Positions 48,340 through 58,130 of a stretch of DNA of 64,000 bases are shown here, piece by piece. The notes under the pieces were generated by a model. It searched no databases and was not told the origin of the DNA. It saw only the letters and a list, made by a program, of their open reading frames with translations. The first letter of the stretch is position 1, and each line of letters begins with the position of its first letter. Made by a program: the position numbers and the translations under genes. Source of the stretch: an uncultured Alphaproteobacteria bacterium (lineage in GTDB: Bacteria; Pseudomonadota; Alphaproteobacteria; UBA8366; GCA-2717185); the NCBI GenBank assembly GCA_943788635.1, contig CALSRA010000024.1, positions 50,182-114,181 of the forward strand. Reading direction: 5' to 3'.

Positions 48340-48981
48340 ATGCAAGTCATCCTGTTGGAACGTATCGAGAAGCTGGGCCAGATGGGCGAAATCGTCACCG
48401 TCAAGCCGGGCTATGCGCGAAACTTTCTGTTGCCGCAGAAAAAGGCGCTGCGCGCAACCAAAGACAATCTGGTCTATTTCGAAAAAGAAAAAGCCCAGTT
48501 GGAAACCATCAATCTGGAGCGGAAGAGCGAAGCAGAATCCGTCGCTGCCAAAATGGTCGGCCTGACCGTGGCGATCATCCGGAATGCCGGCGACAGTGGC
48601 CAGCTTTACGGCTCCGTCAACAGCCGTGACGTCGCCGAAGCGGTTACCGAAGCAGGTTTCACGGTATCGCGCGATCAGGTCCTGATCGAACGTCCGATCA
48701 AAATGCTTGGCCTGCATCCGCATCGCGTGCGCCTGCACCCCGAAGTGGCGGTCGAAGTGATCGTCAATGTTGCCCAGTCCCCGGACGAGGCCGAGTCTCA
48801 GGAACGCCTTGGCCACGCGATCATCCCGTCGGAAAGCGGCGATGACGATGATGACGGCGATGGCTTCGGATTCGGCGAATCGGAAGCGCCTGCAGCACCG
48901 GAAGCAGAAGAAGCAGAAGAAGCTTCCACCGGGCAGGACGAAGGCGAAGATGCCGGCGACGACAGCGAACGCGCTTCGTAA
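48340..48981 (+). CDS. rplI: 50S ribosomal protein L9
   Basis: The start [19 protein letters not shown] at 48340, after GGAGG, gives 213 residues. The N-terminal domain with [14 protein letters not shown] and the C-terminal domain (to about residue 150) are normal. A tail of about 50 residues, rich in Asp, Glu, Ser and Ala, is an extension compared with E. coli L9 (149 residues), and common in this class. A terminator hairpin follows at 49007. Confidence 0.97.
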   Translation: MQVILLERIEKLGQMGEIVTVKPGYARNFLLPQKKALRATKDNLVYFEKEKAQLETINLERKSEAESVAAKMVGLTVAIIRNAGDSGQLYGSVNSRDVAEAVTEAGFTVSRDQVLIERPIKMLGLHPHRVRLHPEVAVEVIVNVAQSPDEAESQERLGHAIIPSESGDDDDDGDGFGFGESEAPAAPEAEEAEEASTGQDEGEDAGDDSERAS

Positions 48982-49006
48982 TACAGACTGTACACAACTG
49001 ACCTGG

Positions 49007-49037
49007 AAACGAGCGGCCCGATGGGTCGCCCGTTTTC
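49007..49037 (+). terminator. Terminator after rplI
   Basis: Imperfect stem (AAACG-A-GCG-G-CCC against GGG-T-CGC-C-CGTTT, one mismatch and one G.U pair) with a three-base loop, ending in TTTTCGTTT. It separates rplI from dnaB. Confidence 0.6.
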
Positions 49038-49210
49038 GTTTGTATTTCATGGCATTGAGATGCCTCGCCGGGCACCCGGGGGCACCTTCCCTGGACCCCG
49101 AAATAAAAACTGTCCCCGTTATCCCGGTTATCCACGGCGCAAATTCTTTCGGAATAAAAAAAGGCTCCACAAATTAACCTTACTGCCGTGTTACACGATC
49201 TGAATGGAAC

Positions 49211-50725
49211 ATGCCGAAGACAACGTCACCGCCCTGCATGGCGAAAGCCAGTCAGGTCCCGCCTACAGATCGCCGCCCCCATAATGTCGAAGTGGAAGCG
49301 GCACTGCTTGGCGCGATACTCACCAATAACCGCGCCTTCGAACATGTATCGGATTTTCTGAAGCCCGATCATTTCTTCGAACCCATTCATGGCCGGATAT
49401 ACGAATCCGCAGTGAAACTGATTGAACGCGGCCAGGTCGCAAGCCCTCTCACGCTCAAGCATTTTTTCGAGAATGATGAAGCGCTGAACGAATCCGGTGG
49501 CGCGGCCTATCTGTATGAACTCGCGGCATCCGTTGTGTCGGTTGTCAACGCCGCCGACTACGGCCGCACTGTGCATGACCTGCACCTCAAGCGCTCGCTG
49601 ATTACACTTGGCGAGGAAGTCGTCAACGAAGCCTATCAGAACGACATCGAAGTATCCGGCAATGACCAGATCGAAAAGGCCGAACAGTGCCTTTATGATC
49701 TGGCGACCAGCGGTGAAACCGAAAACAGTTCCGTTTCCCTGAAGGATGCAGCGACCGTCGCCCTTAAAATGGCCGAGGAAGCCTTCCGGCGCGACAGCCA
49801 TGTCGTTGGTATCACCACAGGGCTGGAATTGCTTGACCGCAAGCTGGGCGGCCTCCACCCCTCTGATCTGCTCATTCTCGCCGGACGCCCCTCCATGGGT
49901 AAAACCGCGCTTGCCACGAATATCGCCTTCAACGCTGCCAAGGCGGCGATGAAAGCGGCAGACAACCCGGACGAAGCCCGCAAGGGCGAAGCCGGCTGTG
50001 TGCTGTTCTTTTCGCTGGAAATGTCTTCCGAACAGCTTGCAACCCGTATTCTTTCCGAACAGTCGGAATTGCCGTCCGATAGAATCCGGCGCGGCGATGT
50101 GAAATCCGACGAATTCACCCGTCTGGTGCGGGCCAGCCAGGAATTGCACCGCGTCCCCATGATCATCGACGATACCCCGGCCCTGTCGATTTCCGCTGTC
50201 CGTACCCGTGCCAGGCGCGTCAAGCGGCAACAGGGCGGGCTGGCGCTGGTTGTCGTCGATTACCTGCAGCTGCTGCAGGGGTCACCGGGCGGCAAGTCCG
50301 ACAACCGCGTTAACGAGATCGGTGAAATCAGCCGAGGCCTTAAAACTCTCGCCAAGGAGCTTGAGGTTCCGGTTCTGGCGCTCTCGCAGTTAAGCCGTCA
50401 GGTGGAAACGCGGGAAGACAAGCGACCGCAGTTGTCCGACCTTCGAGAATCGGGCTCGATCGAGCAGGACGCCGACGTCGTCATGTTCATCTATCGCGAA
50501 GAGTACTATCTGGAAAAGTCCGATCCGATGCAGCGCGCCGATGAAAGCCCGGACAAGTTCGCGCAGCGTCAAACCAACTTCAGTGAACGCATGGATCGCG
50601 CCCGCGGTAAGGCCGAAGTCATCATCGCCAAGCAACGTCACGGTCCCGTCGGCTCGGTCAAACTCTCGTTCGTCGGCGAGTTTACCCGCTTCGGAAACCT
50701 TGACGAACATCATAGCGATTATTGA
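49211..50725 (+). CDS. dnaB: Replicative DNA helicase DnaB
   Basis: Hexameric 5'-3' helicase of the replication fork. 504 residues: N-terminal primase-interaction domain (NVEVEAALLGAILTNNRAF near residue 24) and C-terminal RecA-like domain with Walker A GRPSMGKTAL near 224, Walker B LVVVDYLQLLQG and the arginine-finger end ESGSIEQDADVVMFIYRE. A short extension precedes the first motif; a later Met is also possible as start. Confidence 0.96.
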   Translation: MPKTTSPPCMAKASQVPPTDRRPHNVEVEAALLGAILTNNRAFEHVSDFLKPDHFFEPIHGRIYESAVKLIERGQVASPLTLKHFFENDEALNESGGAAYLYELAASVVSVVNAADYGRTVHDLHLKRSLITLGEEVVNEAYQNDIEVSGNDQIEKAEQCLYDLATSGETENSSVSLKDAATVALKMAEEAFRRDSHVVGITTGLELLDRKLGGLHPSDLLILAGRPSMGKTALATNIAFNAAKAAMKAADNPDEARKGEAGCVLFFSLEMSSEQLATRILSEQSELPSDRIRRGDVKSDEFTRLVRASQELHRVPMIIDDTPALSISAVRTRARRVKRQQGGLALVVVDYLQLLQGSPGGKSDNRVNEIGEISRGLKTLAKELEVPVLALSQLSRQVETREDKRPQLSDLRESGSIEQDADVVMFIYREEYYLEKSDPMQRADESPDKFAQRQTNFSERMDRARGKAEVIIAKQRHGPVGSVKLSFVGEFTRFGNLDEHHSDY

Positions 50726-50736
50726 CACTAGCGGTC

Positions 50737-51847
50737 ATGAGCGCCGCGCCCTCCCTGTATGCGACAGAGCTGACCATCAACCTTGATGTCGTCGCAGCCA
50801 ACTATCGCCTATTGCAGTCCAAATTGGTCGGCGCCAAGGCCGGTGCGGCGGTCAAGGGCGACGGCTATGGTCTGGGCGCGGTTCGGGTCGGTCAGGCATT
50901 GGCAAGCATCGGATGCCGGACCTTCTTCACCGCCCATCTGGACGAAGCCATTGCGCTGCGCGCCGCGCTACCGGACCGGGAAATATACAGCTTCAATGGC
51001 CTGATGCCCGGCGAGGCGGAAACCTTCTCCGAATTTCAGATATCCCCCGTGCTGAACAGCCTGGGGGAAATCGAGATCTGGGCGCGATATTGCGCCGACG
51101 CCGAAACCCCGCCCCCGGCGGCGCTGCATCTGGATACCCGGCATGTCCCGGCTGGGCCTGATGCCGGTTGAGGTGCAACGCCTCGCGGCAGAGCCCGAAC
51201 GGCTTGGCGGACTTCAGCATATCCACGATCATGAGCCATCTCGCCTGTTCGGACATGCCCGGGCACCCGCTGAACGCGCAGCAACGCGATGCCTTCAGCG
51301 CCCTTACCATCGCCCTGCCCCGCGCGAAACTGTCACTTGCCGCCTCCAGCGGCATCTTTCTCGGGCCCGCCTGGCATTTCAATATGGTCCGTCCCGGCGC
51401 CGCCGGACTCTACGGTCTTTCTCCAAACCGGGAAAACCCAAACCCATTGCCAGCAAGTCGTTAATTTACAAGGAAAAATCCTGTCCGTCCGTGACGTTGA
51501 CACCCCTCAGACCGTTGGCTTATGGTGCCTCCCGCCGGATCACGGAACCGACGCGAGTCGCAACCGTAGCGGCTGGTTACGCGGATGGCTATCCGCGCAG
51601 TCTGGGCAATGAGGGCAGCGTCCGGATCGGAAATGTCTCAGTGCCCGTAATCGGGCGAGTTTCGATGGATCTGATTACCCTGGATGTCAGCAATGCACCT
51701 CATGCCGGTCCTGGCGATATGGTCGAACTGATTGGCCCGCATCATGACGCCGATGCCGTGGCAACACAGGCTGGCACAATCGGCTATGAAATCCTGACCC
51801 GTCTCGGCCACCGCTATCACCGCCATTATATCGAGGGTACCGCGTGA
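50737..51847 (+). pseudogene. alr: Alanine racemase, several frameshifts
   Basis: PLP enzyme that makes D-alanine for peptidoglycan. It starts MSAAPSLYATELTINLDVV at 50737; the PLP lysine (AAVKGDGYGLGA, Lys40) is in the first frame, which ends at 51171. Extra bases, mostly C or T, near 51137, 51225 and 51515 and another near 51430 are needed to join MSRLGLMPVEVQRL, ALPRAKLSLAASSGIF, GKILSVRDVDTPQTVG and the C-terminal part with the catalytic-tyrosine motif AAGYADGYPR and VPVIGRVSMDL. The end at 51847 overlaps mlaE. Loss would make D-Ala synthesis depend on another racemase. Confidence 0.85.
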
Positions 51848-52617
51848 ATCCCTTCCGCCCCATAGGCAAGGCAATACTCGGATTCTTTGAATCGACCGGG
51901 CGGCTGATTGTGTTCACGCTGACGGCGCTGTCGCATTGTGTTCGCCCCCCATTCTATCTGCGGCTACACGGCCAGCAGATGATCGATATCGGCTATTACT
52001 CGCTGCCGGTCGTGGGCATGACCACCCTGTTTGCCGGCATGGCGCTGGGCCTTCAGACCTATGCCGGGTTTTCCCGCTTCTCCGCCGAAGACGCCATTGC
52101 CAAGGTCGTGGCGCTGGGCATCACGCGAGAACTGGGGCCGGTGCTTTCCGGATTGATGGTTGCCGGTCGAATCGGCGCCGCAATGGCGGCAGAGCTCGGC
52201 ACCATGCGGGTGACCGAGCAAATCGATGCGCTGGATACGCTATCGACCAATCCCCACAAATACCTGATTGCCCCGCGCATCATTGCCGGGCTGACCATGC
52301 TGCCGCTGCTGGTCTTCGTCGGTGACATCATCGGTATTTTTGGCGGCTACGTGGTGTCCGTCTACAAGCTCGGCTTCAATCCCGGTATCTATCTGAGCGA
52401 AACCTGGAAGGTACTGGAGTTCAAGGATGTCTTCTCCGGGTTAGTGAAAGCCGCTGCATTCGGCTTCATCGTGACGCTCATGGGCTGTTTTCATGGCTAT
52501 AACAGCCGGGGCGGTGCTCAGGGCGTTGGCGCGGCGACGACCAACGCCGTGGTTTCCGCCTCTATCCTGATTCTGGTTTTCAACTATGTCATTACCGAAC
52601 TGTTCCTGAAAATATGA
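51844..52617 (+). CDS. mlaE: MlaE-type ABC transporter permease
   Basis: Inner-membrane permease of the Mla phospholipid-transport system. The GTG start at 51844 overlaps the alr stop; 257 residues with about five membrane segments and the signature ELGPVLSGLMVAGRIGAAMAAELG and TEQIDALDTL. It overlaps mlaF by four bases. No mlaD, mlaC or mlaB follows here; they may be elsewhere. Confidence 0.93.
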   Translation: MNPFRPIGKAILGFFESTGRLIVFTLTALSHCVRPPFYLRLHGQQMIDIGYYSLPVVGMTTLFAGMALGLQTYAGFSRFSAEDAIAKVVALGITRELGPVLSGLMVAGRIGAAMAAELGTMRVTEQIDALDTLSTNPHKYLIAPRIIAGLTMLPLLVFVGDIIGIFGGYVVSVYKLGFNPGIYLSETWKVLEFKDVFSGLVKAAAFGFIVTLMGCFHGYNSRGGAQGVGAATTNAVVSASILILVFNYVITELFLKI

Positions 52618-53387
52618 CATCCCCGAAGATCAAGCTCACCAATGTCTGCAAACGGTTCGGTCCGAAGGTCGTGCTCGACGGGATCAACCTCGAAGTCGCG
52701 GCCGGCGAATCGCTGGTCATTATCGGCGGTTCGGGCAGCGGAAAATCCGTCACGCTCAAATGCATCCTTGGCCTGCTGACACCCGATGAAGGCACGATAG
52801 AAATAGACGGCGAACCGGTGATCGGCATGAAACGTGCCGAACGCGAGCGGGTGAACCGCAATATCGGTATGCTGTTCCAGGGCGGCGCACTATTCGACAG
52901 TCTCAAAATCTGGGAGAACGTTGCCTTCGGGCTGATCCAGGGACAGGGCAAGAACCGGGTCGAAGCCAAGGCAATAGCAATGGAAAAGCTGGCCGCTGTC
53001 GGGCTGGGACCTGAAGTAGCAGAGCTGGCACCCGCGGAACTGTCCGGCGGCATGCAGAAACGGGTCGGTCTGGCGCGCGCCATCGCCACGGAACCGGAGA
53101 TCATCTTCTTCGACGAACCGACAACCGGCCTTGATCCGATCATGGGCGACGTCATTAACGATCTCATCGTCAAATGTGTCCGGGAACTGGGCGCGACGGC
53201 AATGAGCATCACCCATGACATGGCCAGCGCGCGCAAGATTTCGGACCGTATCGCGATGCTGTATAAGGGAAAAATCATCTGGGAAGGTCAAACGGCGGAA
53301 ATCGACAACGCGGATGAAGCCCATGTGGACCAGTTCATCCATGGCCGAGCTGAAGGCCCCATTCAAATGGAATTGCGGCGCCTATGA
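52614..53387 (+). CDS. mlaF: MlaF-type ABC transporter ATP-binding protein
   Basis: ATPase of the Mla transporter. It has 257 residues: Walker A GGSGSGKSVT near residue 39, Q-loop MLFQGGALFDSL, signature ELSGGMQKRVGLARA and Walker B EIIFFDEPTTGLDP. It overlaps mlaE and is followed by radA after 32 bases. Confidence 0.95.
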   Translation: MTSPKIKLTNVCKRFGPKVVLDGINLEVAAGESLVIIGGSGSGKSVTLKCILGLLTPDEGTIEIDGEPVIGMKRAERERVNRNIGMLFQGGALFDSLKIWENVAFGLIQGQGKNRVEAKAIAMEKLAAVGLGPEVAELAPAELSGGMQKRVGLARAIATEPEIIFFDEPTTGLDPIMGDVINDLIVKCVRELGATAMSITHDMASARKISDRIAMLYKGKIIWEGQTAEIDNADEAHVDQFIHGRAEGPIQMELRRL

Positions 53388-53419
53388 CAATTTCTCGCCA
53401 GATCACCGGTTCCATCTGA

Positions 53420-54831
53420 ATGGCGCGCGCTGCCACACGCCACATCTGCCAGTCCTGTGGGGCAGCACACCCGCGCTGGGCAGGACGGTGCGACGCCTGC
53501 GGCGCCTGGAACTCGATTGTAGAGGAAGTTGCCCCTGAAACCGTGCCGACGGGCGGCAAGGCCAGCAAGAAGGCTTCTTCCCGCAACGCCCGCAATATCG
53601 AATTCGTCAGCCTGGACGGGCAAAATGAACCGGCGCCGCGCAAATGCTCGGGAATCGGGGAATTCGACCGGGTCGCGGGCGGCGGGCTGGTCCCGGGGTC
53701 GGCGCTGCTGATCGGTGGCGATCCGGGAATTGGCAAATCGACGCTACTGCTGCAGGCCGTCGCCGGGCTGGCCTCCGTCGGCGCACGCTGCGTCTATATC
53801 TCCGGTGAGGAATCCATCGATCAGGTCCGGATGCGCGCCAAGCGACTGGCGGTACAGTCCGCCCCGGTAACGCTGGCATCAGCGACCAATGTTCGCGATG
53901 TCCTGGCAACGCTGGATACGGATGATGCACCCGATATCGTCGTCATCGATTCCATCCAGACCATGTATATCGATTCCCTGGCAATCCGCACCGGGCACCG
54001 TCAGCCAGGTTCGCGCATCGGCGCAGGAACTGATCCGGCATTGCCAAGCGCCGTAACATCACGGTGCTGCTTGTCGGGCATGTCACCAAGGAAGGCGTGA
54101 TTGCAGGGCCTCGCGTGCTGGAACACATGGTCGATACCGTCATGTATTTCGAGGGCGAACGCGGCCACCAGTTCCGGATATTGCGCGCGGTGAAGAATCG
54201 GTTTGGTCCAACAGACGAAATCGGCGTCTTCGAAATGACGGATGGCGGCTTGTCCGAAGTGACCAACCCGTCCGCACTTTTCCTTGCCGACCGCAACGGT
54301 GATGTATCCGGTGCCGCCGTTTTTGCCGGGATCGAGGGCACCCGTCCGGTTCTGGTTGAAATCCAGGCGCTTGTCGCCCCCTCACCGCTTGGCACACCGC
54401 GCCGCAATGTCGTCGGTTGGGATAGCGGGCGCCTGTCCATGGTGCTCGCAGTGCTTGAGTCCCGTGCCGGACTGCAATTCACGGGTAAGGATGTGTATCT
54501 GAACGTTGCCGGCGGATTCCGGATAAGCGAGCCGGCCGCTGATTTGGCGGTTGCCGCCGCCCTGACATCAGCGCTATACGGCTTACCATTACCCGGCTCC
54601 ATGGCCATTTTTGGTGAAATCGGCCTATCAGGCGAAATCCGTGCTGTCAGCCAGATGGCCGCCCGGTTGAAGGAAGCAAGTAAACTTGGCTTTACACAAA
54701 TCCTGGCGCCGCAATCCCGTGGCAAGCTGCCGACCGAAGGTGTGGCGCTGCGCGAACTCGCAGGCGTTGGGGATCTGTTCGAGCTCTTCCCGGAACAACC
54801 CGCAGCGGAAAGCCAGGCCGCAGGCCTATAG
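53420..54831 (+). pseudogene. radA: DNA repair protein RadA, two frameshifts
   Basis: RecA-like branch-migration helicase. N-terminal zinc finger (two CxxC pairs within the first 31 residues), Walker A GGDPGIGKSTLLLQ near residue 100, and the KNRFGPTDEIGVFEM motif in the second frame, followed by the LonC-like C-terminal domain to 54831. The break is narrow: an extra C near 53985 and another near 54043 put about 20 codons out of frame (SAPGTVSQVRASAQEL is legible between). Removing two bases restores a normal protein. Confidence 0.9.
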
Positions 54832-54840
54832 AAGCGAAAT

Positions 54841-55509
54841 ATGACACTCCCCTTTGAATTTTTCGACGTGGTTGTCATCACCGCCCTGATCCTTTCGGGG
54901 CTGCTCGGCTATTTCCGTGGCCTCGTGCGGGAGGTGCTCTCCCTGACGACGTGGATTGGCGCCGTTCTTGTGACCCTTTACGCCTTTTCCTATGTCCAAC
55001 CCTATGTCCGTCAGGTCATATCGATTCAGATCGTCGCGGATATTATCGCGGGTGTCGGGCTTTTCCTGGTCACGCTGGTCGTGCTGACGCTGGTCAATCA
55101 CACAATTTCCGGGCAAGTCAAAGACAGCGTCCTGAGCGCGATCGACCGCGGGCTCGGATTCCTGTTCGGGCTTGTTCGCGGCGCGCTGCTGGTCAGTGTC
55201 GCATATATTGCCGCAACCTGGGCATGGTCCGAAAACGACCTAAATCCTTATATGGAGGATGCCCGCACCGCGTCGATGGTCAAACAGGGTGCTGAAATCC
55301 TGACAACGATCATTCCCAAGGAAATGCGCAAGGGAACCCGCGATACCGCGGATACCGCGCGCGACACGACAGAACAGGCTGTCGAGGCAAAGCGATTGCT
55401 CGACAATCTTGGAAAAAGTGGCGTTTCGTTAACGGGTGATGGTAAGCCGCCCGCGTATAACAAAAACGAACGCCGTGACATGCAACGGCTGATTGACAGC
55501 AAACAGTAG
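54841..55509 (+). CDS. cvpA: CvpA family membrane protein
   Basis: Inner-membrane protein of 222 residues with four hydrophobic segments in the first 140 residues (VVITALILSGLLGYFRGLVREVLSL at the start) and a polar C-terminal tail. CvpA homologues stand before purF in many proteobacteria, and mutants in E. coli lack colicin V export; the actual role is not settled. 15 bases separate it from purF. Confidence 0.93.
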   Translation: MTLPFEFFDVVVITALILSGLLGYFRGLVREVLSLTTWIGAVLVTLYAFSYVQPYVRQVISIQIVADIIAGVGLFLVTLVVLTLVNHTISGQVKDSVLSAIDRGLGFLFGLVRGALLVSVAYIAATWAWSENDLNPYMEDARTASMVKQGAEILTTIIPKEMRKGTRDTADTARDTTEQAVEAKRLLDNLGKSGVSLTGDGKPPAYNKNERRDMQRLIDSKQ

Positions 55510-55524
55510 AAGGCGAGTGCTGAA

Positions 55525-56977
55525 ATGCTGAATACGAACCCGTTTGATGACGACAAGCTGCACGAGGAATGTGCCGTATTCGGCATTTTCGACCACGAAG
55601 AAGCGGCCCCCCTGGCGGCGCTGGGACTACACGCCCTGCAGCATCGGGGACAGGAGGCAGCCGGTATCGTTTCGTTCGACGGCAAACAGTTCCCGGCGCA
55701 CCGCGGCATCGGGCTGGTCGGCGATATCTTTGGTCGGAAAAGCGTCATTGACCGACTTCATGGTCACGCGGCCATTGGCCATACCCGGTATTCGACAACC
55801 GGCGAACCCCATGTGCGCAACGTCCAGCCACTTTTCGCGGATCTGGAATTCGGTGGGCTGGCCATTGCCCATAACGGCAACCTCACCAACGCACTGACCA
55901 TGCGCCAGACACTGGTCCAGAGGGGCTGTATTTTCCAGTCGACGACGGACACCGAAATCATCATCCACCTGATGGCAACCCGGCACGGTAGTGTCGTCGA
56001 ACGCCTGACCAGTACGCTGCACCAGATTGAAGGTGCCTATTCGCTGGTGATCATGACGGAAGACATGATGATCGGCGTCCGCGACCCGCTTGGCGTAAGG
56101 CCCCTCGTCCTTGGACGGATCGGCGACGCTTATATCCTGGCCTCGGAAAGCTGCGCCTTCGACATCATTGGCGCGACCTATGTGCGCGATGTCGAACCCG
56201 GAGAACTGATTGTTGCCAGCAAGGATGGACTGCAAAGCCATTTCCCCTTCACCCGGAAACGGCAACGGTTCTGTGTATTCGAATATATTTACTTCTCCCG
56301 CCCGGACAGCATCGTCGAAGGTGTCTCGGTATACGAGGCCCGCAAGCAGATCGGCATCGAACTGGCCCGCGAGGCACCGGTCGAAGCCGATGTCATCGTG
56401 CCCATTCCGGATTCCGGCGTCCCGGCCGCGATCGGCTTTTCGCAGGGATCAGAGACCCCGTTCGAATACGGCATCATTCGTAACCACTATGTCGGCCGTA
56501 CCTTCATCGAACCAAGCGATGAGATCCGGCATCTCGGCGTCAAACTGAAACAACAGCGCCAACCGGGCCTATATCACCGGCAAGCGGGTTGTCCTGGTCG
56601 ATGATTCCATCGTCCGCGGCACGACCATCCGCAAGATCGTGGACATGGTGCGCCAGGCAGGCGCGCTGGAAGTCCATATCCGCATCACCAGCCCGCCAAC
56701 GATGCATTCCTGCTATTACGGGGTCGATACACCGGAACGCTCGGCCCTGCTGGCAGCCCAGAATGACGTGGAGGGCATGCGCGAACTGATTGGCGCCGAT
56801 TCGCTGGCTTTCATTTCCATTGATGGGCTTTACCGAGCCATGGGCGCACCGAACCGCGACCCGGATGATCCACATTACTGCGACGCCTGTTTCAGTGGCG
56901 ACTATCCGATCGAACTTACCGACAGGAAGGGCGAACAGGGCTCACAACAATTATCACTGCTCTCGGAAATCAGCTGA
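55525..56977 (+). pseudogene. purF: Amidophosphoribosyltransferase, one frameshift
   Basis: First committed enzyme of purine synthesis. A short propeptide precedes the nucleophile cysteine at position 16 (HEECAVFGIF), followed by the glutaminase domain (LHALQHRGQEAAGIV, GHTRYSTTG) and the phosphoribosyltransferase domain. Near 56560 the expected KLKHN stretch is two bases short and the frame changes; the PRPP loop VVLVDDSIVRGTT and the C-terminus are in the second frame to 56977. Restoring two bases gives a protein of about 483 residues. Confidence 0.92.
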
Positions 56978-57019
56978 TAACCGACAGGATTACCGGTTCT
57001 AGGTAGGGGACATGCCGGC

Positions 57020-57731
57020 ATGACGACCAAACGACTCGAAGGGCGAATCGCGCTCATCACCGGTGCCAGCCGGGGTATCGGTGCTGCCGTCGCCAAACGC
57101 TTCGCTGCGGAAGGCGCGCATCTGATCCTCACCGCCAGAACCGTTGGCGGGCTGGAGGAAGTCGATGATTCCATTCGCGCCGCCGGCGGCAAGGCAACGC
57201 TGGTCCCGGCAGACCTGCTGGATATGGATCAGATAGACCAGATGGGCGCCGCGGTATTCCAACGCTTCGGCAAGCTGGATATCCTCGTCGGCAACGCAGC
57301 GACACTGGGCATTCTGTCGCCAATCCCCCATATCGAGCCCAAGGTCTGGGATGAGGCTTTCGCACTGAACGTCACGGTCAATTACCGGTTGAGTCCGGAG
57401 CTTCGACACCCTGTTACGGCAATCCGATGCGGGCCGTGCCATCTTTGTTTCTTCCGGTGCCGCGCAGACGGCCAAAGCCTATTGGGGAGCCTATTCGGCC
57501 AGCAAGGCGGCACTTGAATCGCTGGTGTGCACCTATGCCAATGAAATCTCCACGACCGCCATGCGCGCAAATATCATCAATCCCGGCGCGGTTCGAACAT
57601 CGATGCGCGCCCATGCCTTCCCGGGGGAGGATCCGATGCAACTCGCGACTCCCGACAGTATTACTGATGTATTCGTCGAGCTCGCATCGGCGCAGTGCAG
57701 CCAGAATGGCGCGATAATCCAGGCGCAATAG
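57020..57731 (+). pseudogene. SDR-family oxidoreductase, one frameshift
   Basis: Short-chain dehydrogenase with the glycine motif TGASRGIGAAVAKR near residue 13, NAATLGI, and, in the second frame, YSASKAALESLV, the canonical YxxxK. An extra G near 57393 splits it (the reading FDTLLRQSDAGRAIFVSSG lies beyond). Corrected length is about 236 residues. Substrate unknown. It follows purF by 42 bases. Confidence 0.85.
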
Positions 57732-57734
57732 CCT

Positions 57735-58130
57735 TTAGCCGGGCGTAAACCGCTGCAGGCTCCAATTGCCTTCGCAGGTCGTTCCCTGCCAGCGTCCGGC
57801 AGCGCCAGAGAGCCGGAACGTTCCCGCCATAACAGCGGCCGCCAACCCGTCACGGGCAAAGACGCCATCGATGACTTCACCGTCCGGCGCCACACTCCCC
57901 CGCACCGCAATCACAACCGGACCGGCATTGCCGCCGCCCGCCATGACACCGTTTACGATTTGGGTATCCAGCACGCCGCGCGACGGGCAACCCAGCAGCC
58001 CGAGCGATGATTCGAAGTGACCGACCCAGCGGCCATCCCATTGCGAAGGGCCCGGCCCCTCAGGGGAGGCACAGGCGGACAGTATTCCGGAAAGGAGCAG
58101 TACGGCAGCACGGAAAAATCCCGCGCTCAT
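57735..58130 (-). CDS. Small hypothetical lipoprotein
   Basis: 131 residues with a lipobox ([12 protein letters not shown], Cys20). The mature part is beta-rich and glycine-rich with two further cysteines (GCPSRG near 48; TTCEGNW near 119) that could pair. No family is recognised. It overlaps the der stop region by four bases and is probably the last gene of the der operon. Confidence 0.7.
   Translation of the reverse strand: MSAGFFRAAVLLLSGILSACASPEGPGPSQWDGRWVGHFESSLGLLGCPSRGVLDTQIVNGVMAGGGNAGPVVIAVRGSVAPDGEVIDGVFARDGLAAAVMAGTFRLSGAAGRWQGTTCEGNWSLQRFTPG

Noticed and set aside
49128..49136. TTATCCACG upstream of dnaB as a DnaA box
   Set aside because: One mismatch at the last base and a single copy; not enough for a site or an origin.
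49226..50230. 334-residue minus-strand frame antisense to dnaB
   Set aside because: Shadow of dnaB; no recognisable domain.
53943..54881. 312-residue minus-strand frame antisense to radA
   Set aside because: Shadow of radA and of its intact second half; Ser/Arg-rich with no motif.
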